Assembly (NCBI GenBank): GCA_029013165.1 | Contig: JAQXMV010000201.1 | Location: forward strand, 1-7,844 | Length of the DNA: 7,844 nt | Origin: Oscillospiraceae bacterium | GTDB lineage: Bacteria; Bacillota; Clostridia; Oscillospirales; Acutalibacteraceae | Direction of reading: 5' to 3' | In this document: positions 1 through 6,293 of the stretch, piece by piece | How positions within the stretch are numbered: the first letter of the stretch is position 1 | Layout of the letters: every line of letters begins with the position of its first letter | Translations under genes and position numbers: made by a program | The notes under the pieces: generated by a model | Database searches by the model: none | The model's input: only the letters and a program-made list of their open reading frames with translations | What the model was told of the DNA's origin: nothing

Positions 1-8
1 TTTACGGT

Positions 9-128
9 CACTGAGCCTGCGGCTCAGTGCCGGGGCCGCGTTGGCGCGCGACTGCGCGCGCCATGCCCGCCGCTGTCGCGGCGGGCAGCGAGGGCTGCCG
101 CCCTCGCCCCGGCGGCGAAGCCGCCGGG
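9..128. repeat. Tandem array of five perfect G+C-rich hairpins
   Basis: Five inverted repeats follow one another. Their arms are 9-17/21-29 (loop 3), 42-50/55-63 (loop 4), 64-73/78-87 (loop 4), 88-95/100-107 (loop 4) and 108-116/120-128 (loop 3). Each stem is 8-10 bp without mismatch, and the last four abut with no base between them. The stems differ in sequence, so this is a run of different palindromes and not copies of one repeat. The arrangement fits a non-coding palindromic element (REP-like) or a highly structured RNA; the function is unknown. The perfect stems can be read directly, while any role is inference. Confidence 0.8.
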
Positions 129-227
129 CTTGCACCGTCCCATTTCCACCCACAAAAAAACAAAAGCACCAACACACCCAAGTAACCGACTATCTTTCCT
201 CTCCACCTTTCAAAAAATCGCCAACAA

Positions 228-260
228 GACGAGGGGTGCGAAGCGGTGGGCCCCCTCGTC
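228..260. repeat. Inverted repeat, 9-bp stem
   Basis: Arms 228-236 (GACGAGGGG) and 252-260 (CCCCTCGTC) are perfectly complementary around a 15-base loop. No T-tract follows on either side, so this is not a classical terminator. It lies between the tandem hairpin array and a promoter-like sequence. Confidence 0.5.
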
Positions 261-295
261 ACCGAAAGAACTGGAGTAGTATACTAACAATAGAG

Positions 296-324
296 TCGAA
301 AAACACCCAAAAATCTGTTAGAAT
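296..324 (+). promoter_or_regulatory. Possible sigma-A promoter before a three-codon ORF
   Basis: A -35-like TCGAAA (296-301) and a -10-like TAGAAT (319-324) are separated by 17 bases, and a TG at 316-317 gives an extended -10. A perfect 10-bp palindrome, TAGTATACTA (277-286), lies just upstream and could be an operator. No proper gene follows, so this may be the remnant of a lost gene's promoter or may drive a short untranslated RNA. Confidence 0.3.
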
Positions 325-337
325 AAAGAAAAACAGA

Positions 338-361
338 AAGAGGGATAAAATGAAGTACTAA
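338..361 (+). other. Strong ribosome-binding site with a three-codon ORF
   Basis: AAGAGGG (338-344) lies five bases before ATG (350-352), an ideal arrangement, yet the frame reads only Met-Lys-Tyr before TAA (359-361). No longer reading frame continues the start in another phase. It could be the stub of a gene lost by mutation or deletion, or a minimal ORF. Promoter-like elements lie just upstream at 296-324. Confidence 0.3.
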
Positions 362-468
362 TATTTTACCCACGCAGTAACTTCACTAATGGTTCACCTG
401 TGTGCTAACCTCACCTATGGTTTATGTTTTTAGCAAAACGGTACGCACTTGCCACCGGCAACGCGCAC

Positions 469-496
469 AAAAAAACGGCGCTGTCTGTGCAGCGCC
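469..496 (-). terminator. Intrinsic terminator for leftward transcription
   Basis: Read on the minus strand, GGCGCTG (490-496) and CAGCGCC (477-483) form a perfect 7-bp stem with a 6-base loop. One base and seven T residues (complement of 469-475) follow. This is the classical form of a Rho-independent terminator. It lies about 275 bases downstream of the leftward operon's last stop codon and is the first structure there with a proper T-tract, so it may end that operon's transcript. Confidence 0.65.
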
Positions 497-501
497 ACCG
501 T

Positions 502-521
502 GACGGATAACTCCGTCTTTT
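502..521 (+). terminator. Small terminator-like hairpin, rightward
   Basis: GACGGA (502-507) and TCCGTC (512-517) pair around a 4-base loop, followed by TTTT and an A+T palindrome. It is back to back with the leftward terminator at 469-496. The T-tract is short, so termination in this direction would be weak. Confidence 0.35.
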
Positions 522-546
522 ATATAAAAGTTACTGCCCTTTTCAC

Positions 547-610
547 TGGGAAACCCCCGGCGAGGGTTTCCCACGGAACGAGAAAAATGCCCCGCATTTT
601 TCCTTGTTCC
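547..610. repeat. Two adjacent strong hairpins
   Basis: The first hairpin pairs 547-556 with 564-573 (10 bp, loop 7). The second pairs GAAAAATGC (582-590) with GCATTTTTC (594-602), extended by GGAAC (575-579) with GTTCC (606-610) across a small internal loop. Only one base separates the two. Neither is followed by a clear T-tract, so they are recorded as palindromic elements. Confidence 0.55.
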
Positions 611-679
611 TCCCTTCCTGCGCTTGATGGAGTATTTTTTCTTTAGCCGTCAGCGCAGTTGTTCATTTTTAAGTAAAGG

Positions 680-748
680 GCATTTCGCGCTTTGCGAAGT
701 GCGACAGGGGCTCTGCCCCTTGACCCCACAAGCCTTTGAAAAGGCTTG
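680..748. repeat. Three hairpins just downstream of the leftward operon
   Basis: The arms are 680-688/694-702 (9 bp with one G-T wobble), 706-711/715-720 (6 bp, loop TCT) and 729-736/741-748 (8 bp, loop TGAA). Read leftward they follow the aminotransferase stop codon by about 23 bases. None has a T-tract, so they look more like 3'-end stabilising structures or a REP-like palindromic element than like a terminator. From memory, similar post-gene palindromes recur in Oscillospiraceae-type genomes; this cannot be verified here. Confidence 0.5.
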
Positions 749-770
749 ACCGAAACTTTTGTTATTTTCC

Positions 771-1961
771 TTATTCCTTGAAGTGAGCGTCATAGGCTGT
801 TTTCAGTTTCATCATTGCCGTTTCTATAATTGCCTTTGGTGAGGCGAGGACGATACGCTGAAACTGCTCAGAAGCCTTACCGAATATCTTTCCTGAATCC
901 AGCCACAAACCGGCCTGTCCGATAATGAAATCATCAAGCTCCTCAGCGCTCAGTCCCATCTCACTGCAATCCAGCCAGGCAAAATAAGTACCCTCGGGTT
1001 CCACGAGCTTGATTTTCGGCATATTTTCCCTGATAAAAGCGCGAACATAATTCAGGTTTTCCTCGATATACTTCTTGCACTGCTCAAACCATTCTTCACC
1101 GTCGCGATAGGCGGCCTTGCAGGCTTTGATGCCCAGGTTGGCCGGAACGGAATATCCGCTGCCCTTTACTTCTGCCTTGAATTTTTCACGCAATTCTTCA
1201 CCGGGAATCCAGATATTGGAGACCTGCAGACCGGCCAGGTTGAAGCTCTTGCTGGGTGCGGTGCAAATAATGCAGTGTTCATACATTTCAGGCGCTGCCT
1301 CCGGAAAAATGGTATGAACATGGCCGCTATAGGTAAAATCACAGTGGATTTCATCAGAGACAACAATGACGCCATATCGGTGACAGATTTCTCCCATCTT
1401 TTTCAGCTCATCGGCAGTCCAGACTCTGCAGACGGGGTTATGGGGACTGCAAAGAATAAAGAGCTTGACCTGATTGTCTGCAATCTTTTTCTCAAAATCC
1501 GCAAAGTCAATATGGTATTGTCCGTCTTGATAGATCAGTGGGTTTTCCACTAATTCTCTGCCGTTGTCTCTGATCACATTATAGAATGGATAATACACAG
1601 GTGTTTGAATCAGCACTCTGTCGCCTTTTTCTGTCAGTGCCCGAACGGCTGTCGCCACGGCATAGACGACGCCGGGGGTAACCACCAGCCACTGTTTTTG
1701 GGTATTCCAGGAAAACCGCCGTGAAAACCAGGAGGAAACTGCCTGATAATAATCGTCTTTTATGTCTGTGTAGCCGAATATTCCGTGGTCGACGCTCTGC
1801 TGAAGGGCCTCAATGATGCAGGGGGCTGCCCGGAAATCCATATCCGCGACCCACAGAGGCAGAACGCTGTCAGGCAGGGAGTTTTCCTGCTTGAAATCGA
1901 CCTTTAAACTGTCCGTATTTTTTCTGTCTATTACTTCATCAAATATTTTATTGTCCATCAT
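771..1961 (-). CDS. PatB/MalY-family PLP aminotransferase (probable cystathionine beta-lyase)
   Basis: Fold-type I pyridoxal-phosphate enzyme of the MalY/PatB group. These are C-S lyases that split cystathionine or cysteine conjugates into a thiol, pyruvate and ammonia; some members have regulatory roles. From the chosen ATG the protein has 396 residues, the usual family length (about 390). Visible features are WVADMDF near the N-terminus, the NPV turn (N175), SDEIHCD (D203, contacts the PLP ring nitrogen), SPSKSFNLAGL-type motif with the Schiff-base lysine K238, and a C-terminal arginine (R369 in QRIVLASP) expected to bind the substrate carboxylate. The family glycine after NPV is cysteine here (C178). 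The start at 1961 is preferred over an ATG at 1988 because AAAGAG lies close upstream; an ATG at 1958 is equally possible. It is the last gene of the leftward operon, ten bases after the dCMP deaminase stop. The exact substrate is not determined by sequence. Confidence 0.9.
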   Translation of the reverse strand: MMDNKIFDEVIDRKNTDSLKVDFKQENSLPDSVLPLWVADMDFRAAPCIIEALQQSVDHGIFGYTDIKDDYYQAVSSWFSRRFSWNTQKQWLVVTPGVVYAVATAVRALTEKGDRVLIQTPVYYPFYNVIRDNGRELVENPLIYQDGQYHIDFADFEKKIADNQVKLFILCSPHNPVCRVWTADELKKMGEICHRYGVIVVSDEIHCDFTYSGHVHTIFPEAAPEMYEHCIICTAPSKSFNLAGLQVSNIWIPGEELREKFKAEVKGSGYSVPANLGIKACKAAYRDGEEWFEQCKKYIEENLNYVRAFIRENMPKIKLVEPEGTYFAWLDCSEMGLSAEELDDFIIGQAGLWLDSGKIFGKASEQFQRIVLASPKAIIETAMMKLKTAYDAHFKE

Positions 1962-1971
1962 GATACTCTTT

Positions 1972-2469
1972 TCATATTTTATTTTCATCGAAATCGATGA
2001 TCACGCAATTTTTCTTAGCCTCTAATTTTGTCATTTTTACCCCGGCACTGGCAAACATTCGCTTCGAGGCGCGGGTGGCCATGGTGCCGGCATATTTATC
2101 CGAAATATAAATGACTTCCTTAATGCCGCTTTGAATGATGGCTTTTGCGCACTCGTTGCAGGGGAAAAGAGCCACATAAATCCGGCAGTTTTCCAGGTTG
2201 GCTCCGCGGCTGTTGAGGATAGCGTTCAACTCGGCATGGCAGACATAGGGATATTTGGTGTCATAGGCGTCGCCGTCCCGTTCCCACGGGAATTCATCGT
2301 CGCTGCAGCCGGTGGGCAGACCGTTATAGCCCACGGACATGATTCTGTTCTTGTCATTGACAATGCAGGCGCCCACCTGTGTGTTGGGGTCTTTGCTCCG
2401 GTATGATGAGAGCATGGCAATCCCCATAAAGTATTCGTCCCAAGTCAGATAATCTTCTCTTTTCGGCAT
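1972..2469 (-). CDS. Deoxycytidylate (dCMP) deaminase
   Basis: Zinc-dependent cytidine-deaminase-fold enzyme that converts dCMP to dUMP, the substrate of thymidylate synthase; it acts in the cytoplasm in pyrimidine deoxynucleotide supply. The 165-residue protein has the HAE motif (H78, E80) and the PCNEC motif (C104, C107) that hold the zinc and supply the catalytic glutamate. DPNTQVGACIV near residue 27, GYNGLPTGCSDDEFPW around 47-62 and KYPYVCHAELNAI around 72 closely resemble the dCMP deaminases of animals and T4 phage, which points to dCMP and not tRNA or free cytidine as substrate. Length is normal. GGAAAGGA precedes the ATG by about ten bases. It lies 31 bases after the U32 gene in the same operon. 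Bacillus ComEB is a relative, but no competence context is seen here. Confidence 0.93.
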   Translation of the reverse strand: MPKREDYLTWDEYFMGIAMLSSYRSKDPNTQVGACIVNDKNRIMSVGYNGLPTGCSDDEFPWERDGDAYDTKYPYVCHAELNAILNSRGANLENCRIYVALFPCNECAKAIIQSGIKEVIYISDKYAGTMATRASKRMFASAGVKMTKLEAKKNCVIIDFDENKI

Positions 2470-2500
2470 AACGATACCGTCCTTTCCTGTGTTTTTTGTT

Positions 2501-4567
2501 TTATTCGGCTCCGCGGTAATAAAGTCCCCGGGTATATTCTGCGCCGCTTTTCAGCGCGGCGCCCCGGCGGTAGGCTTCCAGTACAGCAGAACACTGAGCC
2601 TTGGTTTCCGCGGTGAAATACAAAGTAATGAAGTCGATGTTTTTGATTTCTTTCAGCCTGTCCGCCATATAGATCGGCTGAGAATTCAGCACCTCACTGA
2701 AGCCGAAAGAGCACATAACCGGGAATTTTTTTCCCATTCTGTCTGTGAGATAGGAGCGAGACTGACACTCGGCACAGCTTCTGCCGTTGCTGATGGGACA
2801 GTTGCGCGTGAGCATCAGCGGAAGTCTGCCGTAGGCGATCAGTCCCCGGGGTGTACTGCCGCCGATGGCGGCGGCGCGGCTGAGGGTCAGTTCAGGCGAC
2901 AAGGTTATCGCCTTTACACCAAACTCTTCTAAAACAGCCTCGGAAAGGCTGTTTAATACATTCATGGAAAAGCCGGTATGAATGTTGAAACCGAGCTTTT
3001 TGGCTATGGCGAGACCGTCAAGAGTGCTGCAGTAAGCGTCGCTTATCCCTTGTTCTTTGGCGCGGATCAGCAGCTTTTCCACAGCCTTTTCGTTGCCGAA
3101 AAGGCCTCTCGGCACCTCGACTACGGGGTTTATACCGGAGTTTTTCAGGCTTTCCACCGTTTTTTCCTCAGTTTTCAGCGGAATATATATGTTTTCAACA
3201 CCGGTGAGATTTTCCGGGATCTGATCGGATTTTGTCACGCGAAGATTGATAAAAGGCGTTCCGGAAGTGCGGTGGGGGAGTAAGGTTACAGTTTTTGGTG
3301 TAAAGGTGATAGGCTTTACATCGCTGATGGCTTTTTCCAGCTCCTCCAGGGCTTTTCTTCGCAGGGCATTGATGCAGGAGGCGGACACAATCAGTCCGTC
3401 GTCCAGGTCGATTTCGCATGTTTCGGCATAGAATTGCGTGCCGCCGCATTTGGCCAGTCGGTCGGTCAGAGCCTCTTCGGTCAGAGGTTTGTGGAGGGCT
3501 TTCTCCGGCAGAGTCTCATCACGGACGAAAACTCTCTTTCCCATGGCGTCTGCACTGAGGGAAAGAGGCTCTCCCTCTTTGACGGTGAGATAAAAGGACA
3601 CGGGGATCAGCGGCACTTCTTTTTCGTAGGCTTTGGCTAAAGCGCCGAGTATTTGATCCGTTGCGCCCACCACATCTTCTTTTTGTCTGATGCCGAACAT
3701 CGTTCGGCCGCGGGAAGCGGTGAAATAGCCGTCGGTGAAGCCGGAACGTGAAAAGACCGCCCGGAGATGATCTGTGCTTTGTTCCGAAAGAGTACCGTTC
3801 AATGCGTCTTTCACGGCGCAGACAGCGGCGCTGACATATTCCGGCCGTTTCATTCTGCCCTCGATTTTCAGGGAGTCCACTTCTGTCGCCATGGCTTCCT
3901 GAATTTTCCCTGTCAGGGAAAGATCTTTCAGGCTCAGATCATGACCCGTGCCGCCGGGGGCGGCAAAGGGTAGACGGCAGGGCTGGGCGCACAGTCCTCT
4001 GTTGCCGCTTCTGGCGCCGAACATACTGCTCATATAGCACTGGCCGGAAACACACATACACAGGGCGCCGTGAACGAAAATTTCAATCTCGCAGGGTGCG
4101 TCTTTTTTGATGGCGGTGATCTCCTCTGCGGAAAGCTCCCGCGGCAGTACCGCGCGGTGAAAGCCCAGTTCATGAAGCAGTGCTACGCCGGCTGAAGTGC
4201 CCACAGACATCTGAGTCGAAGCATGCTTTTCGAGCATAGGCGCGCTGTCGCGGCACAGCCGGGAGAGACCGAGATCCTGCACGATCACCGCGTCGGCGCC
4301 GAGCCGGCAGAGAAGCGCAATAAACTCCAGTGCCTCTGGGATTTCGCTGTCATAAATCAGGGTGTTGATGGTGACATGAACCTTTACGCCCCGTGCGTGA
4401 CAGTAATGAATGGCCGCTTTCAGCTCTTCATCGTTGAAGTTGCCGGCTTTCATTCTGGCGCTGAACTTTTTGCCGCCGAGATAGACGGCGTCGGCGCCGC
4501 TGCGCACGGCGGCTGTCAGAGCCTCAAAGGAGCCGGCCGGGGCAAGAATCTCAGGCTTTGCTTTCAT
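2501..4567 (-). CDS. U32-family peptidase-like protein, large form (RlhA-like)
   Basis: Large member of the U32 family (about 688 residues). It opens with the family's KPEILAPAGS and an N-terminal TIM-barrel-like domain. That domain carries a cysteine cluster (C170, C172, C177, C193, C197 within VSGQCYMSS and SGNRGLCAQPCR) and the U32 signature IEGRMKRPEYV around 235. A middle DUF3656-like part follows, then a C-terminal half with GRLPLMLTRNCP and further cysteines (C590, C598, C601, C619), ending in TRGLYYRGAE. Related U32 proteins hydroxylate RNA (E. coli RlhA on 23S rRNA, TrhP on tRNA uridine) using Fe-S clusters; older annotations say collagenase. RlhA-type activity is inferred from length and domain order. 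ATG at 4567 is chosen; a GTG at 4573 is the alternative. Neither has a clear ribosome-binding site and the start overlaps zapA by 17 bases, suggesting translational coupling. Confidence 0.88.
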   Translation of the reverse strand: MKAKPEILAPAGSFEALTAAVRSGADAVYLGGKKFSARMKAGNFNDEELKAAIHYCHARGVKVHVTINTLIYDSEIPEALEFIALLCRLGADAVIVQDLGLSRLCRDSAPMLEKHASTQMSVGTSAGVALLHELGFHRAVLPRELSAEEITAIKKDAPCEIEIFVHGALCMCVSGQCYMSSMFGARSGNRGLCAQPCRLPFAAPGGTGHDLSLKDLSLTGKIQEAMATEVDSLKIEGRMKRPEYVSAAVCAVKDALNGTLSEQSTDHLRAVFSRSGFTDGYFTASRGRTMFGIRQKEDVVGATDQILGALAKAYEKEVPLIPVSFYLTVKEGEPLSLSADAMGKRVFVRDETLPEKALHKPLTEEALTDRLAKCGGTQFYAETCEIDLDDGLIVSASCINALRRKALEELEKAISDVKPITFTPKTVTLLPHRTSGTPFINLRVTKSDQIPENLTGVENIYIPLKTEEKTVESLKNSGINPVVEVPRGLFGNEKAVEKLLIRAKEQGISDAYCSTLDGLAIAKKLGFNIHTGFSMNVLNSLSEAVLEEFGVKAITLSPELTLSRAAAIGGSTPRGLIAYGRLPLMLTRNCPISNGRSCAECQSRSYLTDRMGKKFPVMCSFGFSEVLNSQPIYMADRLKEIKNIDFITLYFTAETKAQCSAVLEAYRRGAALKSGAEYTRGLYYRGAE

Positions 4568-4988
4568 CAGCACTCATCGGTTTCACTTTGGTGTTTTTCT
4601 TTGCTTCACTGCGGGCGGTGAGAGCCGCCAGCTCTGCCTTGTACCGGTCTCTTTCCAGCCTTGCGGTTTCCAGCTGGCGCTTGGCCTCCTCCAGCTCATG
4701 CCTTGCCCAGTCGGCCTTGCTTTTGGCGTTGGAGGCATCGTCCAGATAGTCCTTGATCTGCTCACGCAGACGGTCTGCGGAATCGGTGGCTTTTTTGCAG
4801 TCGTCGGCGTAGCTCAGAGCCGCGAGCACGGCGGCCTGCGTGGTGGAAAGGCGGGGACTTTCTTTCATGATCTTGCTGAGATTTCTGTCAAGCTCTCTGC
4901 CTAATTCCTGAACATATTTCACATCATCCTCGGCGATAATGGAATATTCGACGCCGCCGATGAAAAGTTTTACTTTGTTTGCTGCCAT
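4551..4988 (-). CDS. zapA: Cell division protein ZapA
   Basis: ZapA binds FtsZ and cross-links protofilaments to stabilise the division ring in the cytoplasm. The 145-residue protein starts with the family pattern KVKLFIGGVEYSI, followed by a helical stretch with RELDRNLSKIM and the conserved TQAAVLAALSYADD (about 50-63). A long charged coiled coil follows (about 66-130), rich in Glu, Lys, Arg and Leu, the part that dimerises in this family. A lysine-rich tail ends the chain, making it somewhat longer than the roughly 85-residue Bacillus form, as is common in Clostridia. The ATG at 4988 is chosen because AAAGGA stands eight bases before it; upstream in-frame ATGs (4997, 5036) lack this spacing. 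It is the first gene of the leftward operon, and its end overlaps the U32 gene. This zapA-U32 order recurs in Bacillota, from general knowledge. Confidence 0.9.
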   Translation of the reverse strand: MAANKVKLFIGGVEYSIIAEDDVKYVQELGRELDRNLSKIMKESPRLSTTQAAVLAALSYADDCKKATDSADRLREQIKDYLDDASNAKSKADWARHELEEAKRQLETARLERDRYKAELAALTARSEAKKNTKVKPMSADESKA

Positions 4989-5024
4989 AGTTATCATCCT
5001 TTCGCTGGTTGTTTTCACCTGATT

Positions 5025-5053
5025 ATTATACAACAATTACGGCTCATAATCAA
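5025..5053 (-). promoter_or_regulatory. Promoter of the zapA operon
   Basis: On the minus strand TTGATT (5048-5053) and TATAAT (5025-5030) are separated by exactly 17 bases. The -10 is a perfect consensus and the -35 matches four of six positions. Transcription would begin near 5018, giving a leader of about 30 bases before the zapA ATG at 4988. It is divergent from the MgtC promoter, with about 50 bases between the two -35 boxes. Confidence 0.8.
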
Positions 5054-5100
5054 GAATAAATATCCTATAATATATATTTTAACCTAATTGTAAAATTTAT

Positions 5101-5129
5101 TTGATTTTTCTGTACCTTGGTGCTATAAT
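5101..5129 (+). promoter_or_regulatory. Promoter of the MgtC-family gene
   Basis: TTGATT (5101-5106) and TATAAT (5124-5129) stand 17 bases apart, and TG at 5121-5122 makes an extended -10. The hexamers are identical to those of the divergent zapA promoter. Transcription would start near 5136, leaving an untranslated leader of about 185 bases before the TTG start at 5321. Confidence 0.8.
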
Positions 5130-5135
5130 AGATCC

Positions 5136-5320
5136 GGAAAAACAAAGAAACTGTCATGCACTCAGGAGAAAAGGCGGCAGGGCGGTGCCGATCTTTCACG
5201 GTGAAGCTCATCAGGCGCTCCCATCGGCCGGCACGGCGGACAGTTGGACACGATTCACACTTAGCGTCAAGGGGACGCTCGGTGTGCTTTTCTGTTTTTA
5301 TTTCGGAGGAGCTGAAAAAT
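5136..5320 (+). promoter_or_regulatory. Structured 5' leader, possible attenuator or riboswitch
   Basis: Between the promoter and the gene lies a G+C-rich leader. AACTGTC (5149-5155) and GACAGTT (5239-5245) can close a large domain of about 95 bases. Inside it, GTGCC with GAT (5186-5193) can pair with ATC and GGCAC (5223-5234) across a four-base bulge. A terminator-like hairpin follows at 5256-5299, then a ribosome-binding site (GGAGGA, 5305-5310). TTCAC at 5254-5258, part of the terminator's left arm, could alternatively pair with GTGAA at 5201-5205, a possible antiterminator. I could not match it by eye to the M-box, yybP-ykoY, T-box, ydaO or other familiar classes. It may also be a small RNA ending at the terminator. 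Confidence 0.5.
5256..5299 (+). terminator. Terminator-like hairpin inside the MgtC leader
   Basis: CACAC (5256-5260) pairs with GTGTG (5282-5286), and AGCGTC (5263-5268) with GACGCT (5274-5279). A small mismatch lies between the two stems and the loop has five bases. A T-rich tract (5287-5299) with TTTT and TTTTT runs follows at once. This is a Rho-independent terminator by form, standing between a strong promoter and the start codon, so it would limit read-through into the MgtC gene. Confidence 0.65.
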
Positions 5321-6043
5321 TTGGAAGCGGTAAAAAACTTTCTTGTTGATATTTATAACACCGAAACGGTACAATATACATTAGACGCCCTGTTGAAGGT
5401 TGCTCTTGCCGTTGTGCTCAGCGGTGTCATCGGTTATGAGCGTGAACACTCCCACCGTCCGGCGGGTTTTCGTACCCATATTCTCGTTGCCGTGGGATCC
5501 ACGCTGGTGATGATGACAGGCAAATTCGTCTTTCAGGAATATCAGGGACTGACTAGCTTTGACCCCACCAGACTCGGCGCCCAGGTTATCAGCGGCATCG
5601 GTTTCCTCGGTGCCGGCACGATTCTCCGTGAGGGCTTCAGCGTCAAGGGTCTGACCACAGCGGCCTCTCTCTGGGCGGTTTCCTGCATCGGTCTTGCCGT
5701 CGGTTCCGGCTATTATGTGGGCGCCCTGGTCACGACGGTGGCGATTTATCTGACGCTCAATACCCTCAAAAGGGTCATTGCCCGCGGCAATCCCTCCCGA
5801 AATATATATATCGAAGCGGATAATCTTTCGCGGCAGGCGGCGGATATCGGTGCGATCATCAAGCGGTACGGAGGAAATCTGCACACCCTCGAGGTGCTTT
5901 ATGCCGACAGCTCCTCCGCCAAGAGAAAAAGCGATTCCATTGTGATGAAAGCCATTGTATTTCCCAAGGATGAAGAGAGCCTGAACATGACCATTTCCGA
6001 GATCAGAGCACTGGACGGTATACGGGATCTCTATATTGACTGA
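5321..6043 (+). CDS. MgtC/SapB-family membrane protein
   Basis: Inner-membrane protein of the MgtC/SapB family. Its founder, Salmonella MgtC, is needed for survival in macrophages and low magnesium and restrains the F1Fo ATPase; the role of non-pathogen members is unsettled, so no specific function is claimed. From the chosen TTG start the product has 240 residues, the family's usual size. A hydrophobic segment (about 22-38) leads into GYERE (38-42). Then come RPAGFRTHILV (46-56) and DPTRLGAQVISGIGFLGAGTIL (81-102, the most conserved block), further membrane spans to about 148, and a soluble C-terminal domain (about 160-240) likely of ACT type. The TTG is preferred because GGAGGA lies upstream (10 bases) and the family's homology begins here. 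The open frame reaches back to an ATG at 5156, but those 55 codons run through the leader hairpin and have no family resemblance. Confidence 0.87.
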   Translation: MEAVKNFLVDIYNTETVQYTLDALLKVALAVVLSGVIGYEREHSHRPAGFRTHILVAVGSTLVMMTGKFVFQEYQGLTSFDPTRLGAQVISGIGFLGAGTILREGFSVKGLTTAASLWAVSCIGLAVGSGYYVGALVTTVAIYLTLNTLKRVIARGNPSRNIYIEADNLSRQAADIGAIIKRYGGNLHTLEVLYADSSSAKRKSDSIVMKAIVFPKDEESLNMTISEIRALDGIRDLYID

Positions 6044-6056
6044 GCGTAAAAAAGGC

Positions 6057-6093
6057 CTTTCCCGACCGCTGGGAGATATCCCTTTCGGGAGGG
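6057..6093. terminator. Hairpin after the MgtC gene
   Basis: 6057-6065 pairs with 6085-6093 (9 bp with two G-T wobbles) around an inner GGGA-GATA-TCCC hairpin. There is no T-tract on the plus side. On the minus strand six T residues follow three bases after the stem, so by form it terminates leftward transcription. It may stabilise the 3' end of the MgtC mRNA or stop antisense transcription. The role is uncertain. Confidence 0.35.
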
Positions 6094-6122
6094 CGTTAAA
6101 ATAAAAACTTATCGCAAAACTC

Positions 6123-6151
6123 TTGACAATTAATCTGCAATATGGTAATAT
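6123..6151 (+). promoter_or_regulatory. Promoter of the tRNA-Ser pair
   Basis: A perfect -35 TTGACA (6123-6128) is followed after 17 bases by TAATAT (6146-6151), four of six matches to the -10. Transcription would start near 6158, about nine bases before the mature 5' end of the first tRNA. Strong promoters of this kind are usual for stable RNA genes. Confidence 0.75.
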
Positions 6152-6166
6152 CATTAGGCACAATAC

Positions 6167-6256
6167 GGAGAGATACCGAAGCGGTCATAACGGAACGGTC
6201 TTGAAAACCGTCGTACGTCCTGCGTACCGTGGGTTCGAATCCCACTCTCTCCGCCA
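6167..6256 (+). tRNA. tRNA-Ser(UGA)
   Basis: The acceptor arm GGAGAGA (6167-6173) pairs with TCTCTCC (6246-6252), followed by G and an encoded CCA (6254-6256). The anticodon stem ACGGT/ACCGT encloses CTTGAAA with anticodon TGA, which reads UCA and related serine codons. The T-arm is GTGGG-TTCGAAT-CCCAC. A long variable arm, typical of serine tRNAs, lies between anticodon and T-arms and accounts for the 90-nucleotide length. Confidence 0.97.
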
Positions 6257-6293
6257 CTATTGATCTGAATAGTCCGTTGATAACGACACCTAT

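Larger units (their letters stand above)
1..770. other. Gene-free region rich in inverted repeats
   Basis: No convincing protein gene is visible on either strand. The open frames here run through perfect hairpins, have arginine/proline-rich low-complexity translations and lack ribosome-binding sites. What the stretch does hold is a tandem hairpin array (9-128), an isolated hairpin (228-260), a promoter-like sequence with a three-codon ORF (296-361), a leftward terminator (469-496), a small rightward hairpin (502-521), two further hairpins (547-610) and three more (680-748). I see nothing convincing in 129-227 or 362-468. The left edge is cut, so the array may extend beyond the window. Confidence 0.7.

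Noticed and set aside
41..361. Open frame of 106 codons on the plus strand
   Set aside because: It runs through perfect tandem hairpins, has an arginine/proline-rich composition and no ribosome-binding site at its start; only its last three codons have one.
449..646. Open frame of 65 codons on the plus strand
   Set aside because: It reads across four hairpins including a leftward terminator, without a ribosome-binding site or recognisable protein features.
5176..5192. T-box-like AGGGCGGTGCCG in the MgtC leader
   Set aside because: It only partly matches the AGGGTGGNACCGCG T-box motif, lies far before the terminator, and MgtC is not a typical T-box target.
5156..5320. N-terminal extension of the MgtC protein to an ATG at 5156
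   Set aside because: The 55 extra residues include the leader terminator, lack family resemblance and have no ribosome-binding site, whereas GGAGGA precedes the TTG at 5321.
5381..6163. Long open frame of 260 codons on the minus strand
   Set aside because: It is antisense to the clearly recognisable MgtC/SapB coding sequence and shows no domain of its own.
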